Source: Nematostella vectensis (lineage: Eukaryota > Cnidaria > Anthozoa > Actiniaria > Edwardsiidae). Taken from it: a stretch of 64,000 nt of DNA. The stretch covers positions 13,715,703 through 13,779,702 of the forward strand of contig NC_064037.1 of assembly GCF_932526225.1 (NCBI RefSeq). The letters are read 5' to 3'. Shown in pieces: positions 21,301-30,245 of the stretch. Position 1 is the stretch's first letter; each line of letters begins with the position of its first letter. The notes under the pieces were generated by a model. That model was not told the origin of the DNA and made no database searches. It worked only from the letters and a program-made list of their open reading frames with translations. The position numbers and the translations under genes are program-made.

Positions 21301-21354
21301 TACTGGCTGCACTTCAAGGCTATGGAGATGCGGTCTGGCAGACGCAAATAAACG
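18335..21354 (+). CDS. UNC93A-like transmembrane protein, exons 1-4; last exon not found
   Basis: Exons 18335-19013, 19533-19805, 20406-20680, 21087-21354 join in phase and give 498 codons. The family signature is clear: LKNVLVISFGFLFLFTAFQS, LQNLQSSLN, GLASLSVVYAAL, GRLGCKWTLVISM, then GASAAPLWASKCTYL, FQSGQIWGNLISSLVL, SGLEQAFIFGDFTKAFVTCS, VGFIMICFGV and GDAVWQTQIN. UNC93 proteins are multi-pass major-facilitator relatives; the molecular role of UNC93A is poorly known. The N-terminus is a hydrophilic tail with three near-identical 33-residue repeats. Known members continue with a final transmembrane exon (LYGVLF...); exon 4 ends in a proper-phase donor (aacg then gtattg), but no such exon was found downstream, where a decayed gene copy lies. 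Three of its splice junctions carry tandem duplications. Confidence 0.88.
18419..18717 (+). repeat. 99-bp in-frame coding repeat, three copies
   Basis: The units start at about 18419, 18518 and 18617 and encode DNAKPSEDGMEEVIIRDADE followed by KPQDHPTSKKE. The first two differ at one or two bases; the third has T for A (RDTDE) and S for P. The unit is 33 codons, so copy number can vary without breaking the UNC93A-like frame. The tail is cytosolic by the usual UNC93 topology. Confidence 0.95.
19164..19220. repeat. Hairpin-forming inverted repeat
   Basis: The arms cacgctaggcggc and gccgcctagcgtag flank a spacer of about 20 bp in UNC93A intron 1. The function is unknown; it could be a miniature element. 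Confidence 0.6.
19270..19532 (+). repeat. About 57-bp tandem repeat carrying the UNC93A exon 2 acceptor
   Basis: aggtgcttcc occurs at 19277, 19335, 19391 and finally at the true junction 19531. Each is preceded by a tttgccctag or tttgcattag acceptor and followed by exon-like cgccgctccctt, with diverged copies between. Using an upstream acceptor gives GASAAPF and then a stop. Confidence 0.9.
20637..20780 (+). repeat. 82-bp tandem duplication of the UNC93A exon 3 end and donor
   Basis: caagcgttcatatttggaga followed by tttcaccaag and gtatggg occurs at 20651 (true exon end at 20680) and at 20733. Each copy carries a complete 5' splice site. Use of the second donor adds 82 nt and shifts the frame. 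Confidence 0.92.
20800..21086 (+). repeat. About 86-102-bp diverged tandem copies of the UNC93A exon 4 start
   Basis: gggtatcaacagatt, ggatatcaacagattt and tttatcaacagatttggctt precede the true exon start tgggtatccacaaagtcggt. The closest copy also has ttttgtcacgtgctcatt. The decayed copies mostly lack a usable acceptor (ttccg in place of ttcag), unlike the exon 2 array. Confidence 0.75.
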
Positions 21355-21522
21355 GTATTGTCTAGTTCACAATTACGACAAAAAGTAAATCAACGGTAAT
21401 GTCTAGTTCACAATGCGCTGTATATGTAGAATATACGATATAAACATTTTGAGATATATGCAAAATTGACCTAACTATTCATATATAATGATTGTATATA
21501 ATGATTCATATATAATGATTGT

Positions 21523-23425
21523 CTTCAGTACGCTTCTTCACACGTTTTGGCAAGGGCTGTTTCTTATTTTAGTCTTTTCAAGGAATTCATGTAAGATGTA
21601 GCTGGACCTTTCTTTTCTTTTCCTTGATCTTTCCTTTTACCTTGCATCGCCTTTTCTTTTCTATTTGCGGCCTTGGATGCAGAAGAGGATGTTGTTTTCT
21701 TATTGTGGAACTCGAAGTTGATGTAAGATGTCGCAGGTGGATCATGGCTTGCATTTTCTTGCTCGGTGCCTTTTCACAGAGATTTTTACCTGGCCCTCCA
21801 ACTCACTCATTCCCCTTACCCAATCCCCCCCTTCCTGGCCCTCCAATCAACTCACTCCACTTACCCTACCACCCCAATCCCCCCCCCTCTTCCTGGCCCT
21901 CTAATCCACTCACTCCCCTTACCCTATCATCCCAACCCCCCCTTCCTGGCCCTCTAATCCACTCACTCCCCTTACCCTATCATCCCAATCCCCCCCCCTT
22001 CCTGGCCTTCCAATCCACGTACTCCACTTAATCTATCACCCATTTCCCCCCTTCCTGGCACTCCAATCCACTCACTGCACTTAACCTATCATCCCAACCC
22101 CCCCCCCCTTCCTGGCCCTCTAATCCACTCACTCCACTTACCCTATCATCCCAACCCCCCCTTCCTGGCCCTCCAATCCACTCACTCCCCTTACCCTATC
22201 ATCCCAACCCCCCCCCCCCCCCTTCCTGGCCCTCAAATCCACTCACTCCCCTTACCATATCACCCAATTCCCCTCCTTCCTGGCCCTCTAATCCACTCAC
22301 TCCACTTAATCTATCACCCAATTCCCCCCCTTCCTGGCACTCTAATCCACTCACTCCCCTTACCCTATCACCCAATTCCCCCCTTCCTGGCCCTCTAATC
22401 CACTCACTCCCCTTACCATATCACCCAATTCCGCCCCTTCCTGGCCCTCCAATCCACTCACTCCACTTACCCTATCATCCCAATCCCCGATACCCCCACC
22501 TCCCCTCCCCCTCCATACACCTTCCCTCCTCCTCCCCTCATACCCAACTCTTTCCCTAGCCCCTCTCCACTTTCTGCCCTGTAACTTCTCCCCCCTCCCC
22601 TATACCTGCCATCTTCCAATCCTTTCCTGCCCCTTCTCCTCTTCCTGCTCCTCAGCCATCTGTCATACTTCGATTTCGGATCCTGGCCCTTTTTTCTCTT
22701 CCTTGCCTTCTGATTCGCATCTCCCTGGCCCTTCTCTTCCACTTCTTCTCCCTGTCCCTATCCTCCAATTTCTCTTTTTCTTCTCCATGCTACTTTCCCA
22801 TATTTCCTCTCCAAGCTCCTTTCCCATATTTCCTCTCAAGAGAAACATAAATGCAGCGTGTAGCTAGGGGCAGGTTGAGGGGCGCGCGATACCCTCTCGA
22901 ACTTGAATTATTTTCACCCCCTTCTCTTTTAAAAACAGCCATAAAAAACAAGTGATAGAGGGAAAAAAACGAAAAAGAAGTCAAGGCCACTGGCCGAAGA
23001 TCGAACCTCATCCATATCACAAAAACTGGGCGAAAAATAGACCATACCTTTAGCATCTGTTATGGACTGTACTAAAGTTGATAAATATTCATAGTTATGA
23101 ATTGATGTTTTCAGGCGTACTGCCAGGATTTGTAGTGAGATGGCGGTTTGGTGAGCAATAACAAAAATATGAAATAATGATATACATGGTGTTTCATAAG
23201 AATAGACCGCAATTCGGTTGCCACGAAGTGTGCCCCCACCTTTCTTCCACAAGCTGGTTTCAGGTTTTCTGTTGTTGTTTTCTAAATGCACCCAGACGTA
23301 ATCTTACCTTCCCCATCGTCGTAAACCTCCGTAACGAAGTCATCACCACTGCCGTCACGTGGTTCGAGGTAAGACGCAGGCACAGAGCCCAACTCCACAT
23401 CAACATCAACGAAACACCAACCTAA
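21523..23425 (-). pseudogene. Decayed second copy of the PX-SH3 adaptor gene
   Basis: 21523-21787 matches the tail exon (copy of 540-840): SYMN survives but a short deletion removes the MEF part and shifts the frame to a stop, and the exon is cut by a satellite at about 21788, losing the first YxN repeat. 23308-23421 matches the second half of SH3-1 with both splice sites intact, but the WW pair is Trp-Cys and the LGW is LGS, which should destroy ligand binding. The 56-bp acceptor-repeat sequence follows at 23420-23500, and intron sequence matches to about 23810. The PX, first SH3-1 and SH3-2 exons are missing. Confidence 0.85.
21788..22490. repeat. About 50-55-bp C-rich minisatellite, about 13 copies
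   Basis: The unit is built from cttcctggccctctaatcca, ctcactccccttaccctatc and atcccaacccccc, with variable C runs. It occupies the same position relative to the tail exon as the 29-bp array of the first copy. Remnants of the same flank (near 22490-22560 and 22780-22830) resemble 1400-1540. Confidence 0.92.
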
Positions 23426-23810
23426 AATGGTCTAACATAAGAGACCTGCACCCCCATGTAATGATAAGTGAACAACCAACCTAAAAACCAAAAACAAGAA
23501 ATCCCCTTCCCCCGGGCATGCGAGCATTTGCCGAAAGCTGCGAGCACATTGAAGTGTCGGAGGACCACTTGGTTGCCCTTAAACTTTAAATTAACCCAGA
23601 CCAGCCCTATTTAGAAATTTTAATTTAAAATATATTTTATGCCTTGAGGTAAGCCGGCAGTAGAAAATTAGCAGCCCAGGAATAAGACAAAAGTGAAAGA
23701 TTTCAAGAACTTTTCGTGATGCCTCACGCCCGGCCAGGGGTTACCGATTTTGCCTCCCCCCCCCCCCCCCTTCATCCTTTGTCTGAGCCCTGCCCTAATC
23801 AAGATATTGA

Positions 23811-23957
23811 GTCACGAGAACGAGGCGGCGGAGGGGGGAGTGGGTGGACAGGAGAGACGGCAAAGGAGGAAGAATATGTTTTCTCGCTACTTCCTCGTCT
23901 CTCCCGTCCCCTACCCCCTCCGCCGGTCTTGTGTTGCCTCGTTCTCGCGCGTGTGAT
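23811..23957. repeat. Inverted repeat (small foldback element)
   Basis: tcacgagaacgaggcggcgg at 23812 is largely inverted at 23935-23955 (gcctcgttctcgcgcgtgtga). It lies just past where similarity to the adaptor gene ends, so it may mark the breakpoint. Confidence 0.5.
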
Positions 23958-24019
23958 CTCGACCCCCTGGGCTACCGAGGACGGAAACAAATGAATTCAG
24001 CCTTTTTAGTTTTTATAAA

Positions 24020-24450
24020 GAAGATGTAAAGCCAAGGAATGCCAATCAGTGGTGCACACCCTTCCATCCCAAAACAAATCCATCCGTAAACAAATCGAAT
24101 CTTAGTTCACGATTTACATATAAGAGGTCAAATCCATAACATCTCTTCTTTTTCAAGCTCAGGTACAGGAACTGAAACATCAAGAAGGAATGAAATAATT
24201 TATCTTTAAGATGATAAGAATGTGGTTATCGATTACATAACGTATTTTAGATGAATACAAGTAGTTATAGTAGTAGTTTTATATTCGGCTTTTTAGTGCT
24301 GTTCTCAATAAATGATTTGCTGTGATCTGCCCATGCGTAACAAAATGTCAAAGATTCGAGACCCCTGTTACCTAACTTCCTCGTGCCTTGTGGACCTTCA
24401 GTCCAGCATGCGACACTCTCAATTCGTTCATATATTGTAAGACATTGCAC
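24020..24450. other. Duplicated upstream flank of the adaptor gene
   Basis: aaataatttatctttaagat and nearby ctcaggtacaggaact, plus ccttcagtccagcatgcgac, match 12270-12360 and 12680-12700 in the same order and orientation. The duplicated block therefore once ran from 5' flank to tail exon. Confidence 0.6.
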
Positions 24451-25390
24451 TAAAATCTATTTTTGTGGGGACCACAAATGCAGTACATGCTTTTAAAATA
24501 CTTTTAACAATAATACTGTTATGCGCTTTGAAAACAGCGACATCATTGTCCTGTATTTGCTGGAGAATTCTCGCTCGAATGACCACAAGACAAAGATAAT
24601 GTTCAAATCCCAACATGGTTTCCAGCGAAACCTTTGCTTAGCCAGCTTTTTGCCACCGCCTCTAATCAACTCTGTCATCGTTTCTACGAGTCGTTCTGCC
24701 GTATGTTACCCTCTGTGTACGGATGCTTAGCGGTCGTGCTGGCGGTAGCAAAATACAGCGAGCAAAACCGGAAAACTGACCTGAAAAAACACTACGCGTG
24801 TATACAAGTACAGCAAGAACATCCGAATAACGCAATACTATTCTGGACACTTTTCAAAACTACATGGAAACACAAATTGTACATGCTATTTAAATTAATT
24901 TGTGATTTAATTAAACTACTATAGTTAAACATCTGAGCGAACCCCATGACTTACTTTATTAGTGTTTTTAAGGGTCCTAATTTCAATTTTTCAGTGGGTT
25001 TAAAAAACATAACATACTACAGTAAACATCCGCGCATAAGAACCTAGAGATGAAGAACCTACAGGCTGAATTTTTTATAAGAACCTAATCAGCCTGGTGG
25101 GGAAAAATAGGTTATACTTTGAAAGATCAATAAAAGCTGTATTTTCTAGTATTTTTACATTCTCCAGAAAAGATCTGTTGCTAGCTGTGTGAATTCCCCC
25201 TTGTATATAATAGTACAGTATAGCTACTTAACTATAGGAAGGGCTCTGTGGAGGGCTTTTTAACAAGATCTCTGCTCATGAAAATAATCTTCAAGTGTAG
25301 ATGTCAATGCAGATGGCAACTGCTCGACTGCTGGCTGATCTAGTGTTTTCTGTTCATAAGCTAAATGCTGGCGGAGAAAGAGGGGGGTTT
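24451..25390. other. No gene recognised
   Basis: Short open frames (for example 24634-24924, plus) have no recognisable motif and no splice context. A dispersed motif (ataagaaccta) is repeated near 25038 and 25077. Confidence 0.4.
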
Positions 25391-26168
25391 GTTACGCCGC
25401 AAAATGTAATAACTTTCTACGCAAAATGTAATAAATGTTTAAAGGGAAATGAAATAACTTTTTAACGCAAAATGTAATAAGATATTTAACGCGAAATGTA
25501 ATAACGCAAAAATGTAATAAAATTATCTATTAATTAATAGTTAAAAGCTCTACTAATATTAGGGAAATTATGAAATGTTAACACGTAGAGACATACGGAA
25601 GGATCGTTTAGTGAAAGAAGGGCAGTGCGGCTTGAAAGTGCATTGTTCTTGCCTTGGCTTTAACGGATTTTTGTTGGTATGGTGTGACATTATTCCCGAT
25701 TTAGTTTGAGAAGTGACAAAGTCCAGGGTGCATATAAATTTGGGACAGGCCTATTGTAGTCTCACGGACGGAATTTTGAAAAATATGGGAAAGCAATGAA
25801 AAAAAGGATAAAAAATTTTACCGCTGAGTTTTAATGATTTGGCTGTCATATTGCGCGTTGTGTCTAGAAATTGCCTAATTCAATGATAGCGACCTCGACC
25901 TGCAGTTGCCATTTGCTCTCTCTGTGTTCAGGTTGCTGAGAGAACCATTGCCAAGTGTTTGTAGAGACCTAGACCAACTGTCGATTCGAGATGGGCTACT
26001 ACAACTGTTGGTCACTACATGCTAGCGTCTATTTTCTTAGTTACAGCTTTTAGTTATAGTTTATTGGTTTATAGTCATTATTTGATGTTATTACATTTTG
26101 CGTTAAAAGCTACTACATTTCGCGTTAATATTACATTTTGCGTTAGTTATTACATTTTGCGGCGTAAC
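25391..26168. mobile_element. DNA transposon-like element with perfect 23-bp terminal inverted repeats
   Basis: gttacgccgcaaaatgtaat plus aac at 25391-25413 is the exact reverse complement of 26146-26168. Inside each end the motif acgcaaaatgtaataa recurs several times (25425, 25464, 25490, 25503 on the left; inverted copies at 26089-26146 on the right). Clustered subterminal motifs of this kind are typical transposase-binding sites. There is no transposase frame, so it is non-autonomous. Confidence 0.8.
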
Positions 26169-26212
26169 AGGGTTGGGGGCACAAATTCGACTGCGTATTT
26201 AAATTTATCTTC

Positions 26213-26218
26213 TTTATT
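26213..26218 (-). terminator. Candidate polyadenylation signal of the T-box gene
   Basis: tttatt on the plus strand is AATAAA on the minus strand, about 400 nt past the T-box stop codon. Confidence 0.4.
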
Positions 26219-26618
26219 ATAGAAATTGCATATTTACATTTAAAACTGGAACATTGCAAAAGTGAAAGAACTTAATCCTAACCTGTACTTTAAAAATGCT
26301 GTATGTACAGTGTCTTTGGTATTAAAATAGAAACAAGAACAAACACCAAATAGATTTATCATATCGGTCAACTTTTTTTTATATGAAACAGAACTTCAAC
26401 TAACAGAACGCAAATAGAACTTGTTTCTAATTTTTTTGAAATTGCATCATTTGCAAATGGAACTGTAAATACAAAGAATCAAAAAAATACTATCAATGCA
26501 TTTGAGTTGGTCTCTAAACTATCATATTTCTCAGACAATTCCACACCTAAGTTTAACTTCACGCTTCACTCTCGTGTCGCATCGTCCATCTTTTAAACTA
26601 CATGTCTTGACTTGCCGT

Positions 26619-29600
26619 TCAGTACCCTCGCGTGTCTGTAAAGCTATCGTATTGAATGTATCGGCGCAGCTCCCCGAAGGTTTCCTCTTCCGTAACGCCA
26701 CTATACCAGTTATAGGCGTTCCCTGGGAGCGAGCCGGAGGCACATGGTACCTCGGCAGCAGAATCTGTCCAGGCATCAAAAGCAGGATCAGGGATGGATG
26801 GCGTCGCTGTAGGCCAGCAGCAGTTCTGTCTGCGGAACTCTGCATTGCGTTCGCAGTTAATGGACATCGGAGACCATCGCAGCATCTGATTGGCTGACCC
26901 TGTCTTGATTGGCGTTGACCAATAAGCGTTGGGGTTGGTGACCTCATACGTTTGCTGTGCGTCATTGGACCATACTTGATTGACAGGAGTCCATTGGGGG
27001 TGAAGCCCTGCTTCATGGCTACCCCACACGCTGGATATCTGTGTGTGGGTGCTCGCATTGACAGCCGGGAAGAGATGTTGCTGTTGTGACGTCATTTCGT
27101 GATGGGAAGGATAAGGCGATACTGGAATGTATCTGAAACAAAAATATGCAATATTTAGACACATTGAAATTTACCGGAAGCCATTAATCTAGCTCCTAGA
27201 CTAAAATTACCCAAAAGACCCTGGGGACTAGGTGGGTGTTACTACTCGAGAATCAACGCCTTTTGGAGAGCGGAGACAGCAAGCTATGAGGGTTCTTCGT
27301 GCATTTCATAAATGGTAAGAAAAACTCGAGAAAATTTTGGGTCTTTCGAATAGATTTGGTAGCTTTGAATACCGCAATGTTTAAATGCACCAGATAATCT
27401 GCTAAAAAAAGAACTACTGAGAATAATGGACACGGGGAAACGAGGGGAAATAGGGTAAATAAATATCAGTCCACATTTCCTTTTCCATCATTTCAAAATC
27501 ATGTCTATCGAATGACATGAGACATTTGTATGTTTTTACCTGACTTCACTTGAAGTTGGCAGCTGTTGGGTTGCCTGTGGTGTCTCTAAGCGAGGTCGCT
27601 TGGCGGGATGTTCTTTAGGCGTGGACCTAGTAAAGTAATGAAAATTAGCGCTGCCTCCATGACCAAAAAGGGAAAACTATGGGAAAAAATGTGATGTTCT
27701 AGACCCGACATTGCATTTTATTAGCGATCTTGATACATTTGAATCAAAGAGAAATTCAATCCAATTTTAACATTTCAGCTTTTCAAAATGATGAAACACT
27801 CGAATAAAATAAGAGAAACAATAATTAAAAAGAAAAATGTGATTGCAATATAACCATTTACAAAATAGGAAAAAACTAGTAGATTAGCAGCAAAACAAAC
27901 ATAAAAACAACAAGAAAATGGCAAGCGTTTCCCTTGCATTATCCATGCGTCTACAAAAATATTTCTAACTGACCCCCCCCCCCCTCTTAAACACCACGCC
28001 TGTATAAATATGGGCACTTTTAAACACCATTTGAAACAAATAGGGGATATGGCTGGCATCCCAGAAAACAAAAACCGCTTAATGAGATTCTTCCCATAAT
28101 AATGTTTAGTAATCATACAATTGCTAGCTGACCTGTTTGATCTGAACGCCTTTGCATACGGGTTGTTTGCGATTTTCAACTTCCTGATTTCGGGATTCTG
28201 GTAACACGTGACTGTCATGAACTCAGTCTCCGGGAAGTCAAAAAACCACCTTTCACATCGAGGCGCAAGACTGGTAATCACTAGTTGGAGGCGGTACTTT
28301 CGCTGCGATTCAAGTCCAACCTAGAAGCAATGTCGGGGTCAGTTGACAGGTTGATGAATTTTATTAGTGTTTTTGTTGGACTGTGTGTGGTTATTCAGAG
28401 AGAAACAAATTATCTTTATGATAATAACTTAGGCCCTTCAAATGTAGCGTGAAAATCAGAAACATTTTCACCAAAACCTTTTGCGTAAAGCGGTATTGCC
28501 ACCGGGTTTCGGTCAATTACGCAACAATCCCCGTTATTTTCTAACGGAAAACGCGAAAAATATTTCAGAATGGTGCCCATTAGCCATTCCTTTAAGGGTG
28601 TGACTGACAATTTATAGTGGATTTTAATAGATTATTTTGTCTCTTGTCGGTTGAGGCTTTAGTCGGCCTTCCGGAAGTAAACTAGTGACAATTCCGCTTT
28701 AGAAAAAAAGCATGGGCAGACTTACCACTTTTTGCCTGTGAACGTTTCCGATCTTGAGCTTGTCGAAACGTGCGCCATCGTCCAGCCAATCCGCTCCCAG
28801 GGAGCCCCCCATGGGGTGACAATACCGTGATGGCTCCATGCAGCATACGGTTCCTATTGGCAACCATTTGCTTGTGCGCATGTTAAAACTGTAGCGCTTG
28901 TAATCGCTGCTGACCAAACGTAGCTCACAACTGTACCTTGTCTTAGGATCCAGGCCTTCTAGTCTAAACGAAGGGACTGGGAAGAGCCGCCTAAAATACA
29001 GAAGTCATACGTATTACTGTCTTATACTGTATTATACTCTCTTAAATTTGAGGTCTTGTTGAATTAATGCAATTGTATATGCACACTTTTTTAGGCTGAA
29101 TAGAAAATATGTAGAAAAAGTTATTTGAACATCATTTAATGATTTTGAGAGCCAATTTACGCCAAGGGACGGATCAAAGTTGTTTTCATGTTTTGGTCCA
29201 AAGGCGGATCGTAAAAAGTTTCGAGTTTATAAGGTAAGGATAAAACTCATCTATGGAAAACATTAGAGCATAATTTATGCTCGGTTGGAATAAGATTTCA
29301 GATAACATATGAAAATTGTTTTCTAAATTTGCGAAAATGTCTAGCAAGAATATCAAGTAGTTTCTTATTTGTTTGTATGCATGGGATCCCGTAGAAGCAA
29401 AATGATAGGGGAAAACCAAACCATTAAGAACTGTAAGAACAACGACAAGCAATACACAATAAATGTGAAAACCGCACTTTTTAAGTCAAGTTTCTAATAT
29501 ACCACAATACCTCAGTTTTAACGTACTTTGTATTAAAAAAAGTATTCCGTTTTCAAATTTAGAAGATGCCAGAAATTAACATAAGTGCGAACAAATAGTT

Positions 29601-30245
29601 TTTAAATTTGCCAAAATACGCGCGAATATTTTGTCGTTTTGTCAGTATTTTAACAAACATGTTGTGCAGTGATTGACCTTTTACATGGGATCATGTATCC
29701 GGTATTAAGTAAAGAGGTATTGTAATAAAAGAAAATAAATGACGGATAACGCAAAATTGTTGAAAATAGCAAACAAAACTACACTTCTTACCCGACTTAA
29801 TTTTTTTGCAAAATTGTTGCTTTTGACGGAATTTTAAAAAAAAAGGAGTGATAATAGGGGTATGAAGCATGCCTTCCACAATGACAAATAAAACAACGGT
29901 TTAAAAGCCAGCTTACCTTCCCGCCCTTGTCAGTAGCATCTCGTTTTGGTGTTCGTGGAACGCCTTCCATAGAAAGCCCTCCTTTAGATGCGCGCGCACA
30001 CTTCCAGGCTGGCCTCTTGCAATTTCTAGTTCAGTGTCAGCCATCATTGCCCTTTTTTTATCGTCTGTGTGAGAAAACACTCCACTGTTAAGGTTGGTAC
30101 AGCGACCCTCTCGCTCTTTGATACTATCCGTGCAGCTAAGAACACTCTCTTTCTTGCCAACTTCCTTCGTGATATTCTTGCTGATTTTTTGTCTCATTTC
30201 GATGTCGATGTTGACTGAATGGATGATAATGTCCCATGACATCAA
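26619..30245 (-). CDS. Divergent T-box transcription factor, five exons, 460 aa
   Basis: Exons 30245-29917, 28990-28726, 28320-28133, 27626-27540, 27132-26619 join in phase and sum to 461 codons with the stop. The DNA-binding domain reads [68 protein letters not shown], then [20 protein letters not shown] and NNPYAKAFR, in the order of T-box domains. The usual VAGKAD-like strand is replaced by a divergent stretch ([14 protein letters not shown]), so it is a fast-evolving member that I cannot place in a Tbx subfamily. A basic PAKRPRLE segment in exon 4 looks like a nuclear localization signal. The C-terminal 170 residues are Gln/Ser/Trp-rich and disordered, plausibly a regulatory region. Met at 30245 or 30242 could start translation. 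Confidence 0.88.
28486..28703. mobile_element. MITE-like element in a T-box intron
   Basis: The ends ggtattgccaccgggtttcg and gtaaactagtgacaattccg match, with decay, the ends of the element at 43398-43640. The internal aacggaaaacgcgaaaaata is shared in inverted orientation. Confidence 0.6.

Noticed and set aside
24634-24924. 96-codon plus-strand frame as the missing UNC93A exon
   Set aside because: No LYGVLF or transmembrane pattern, and no matching acceptor phase.
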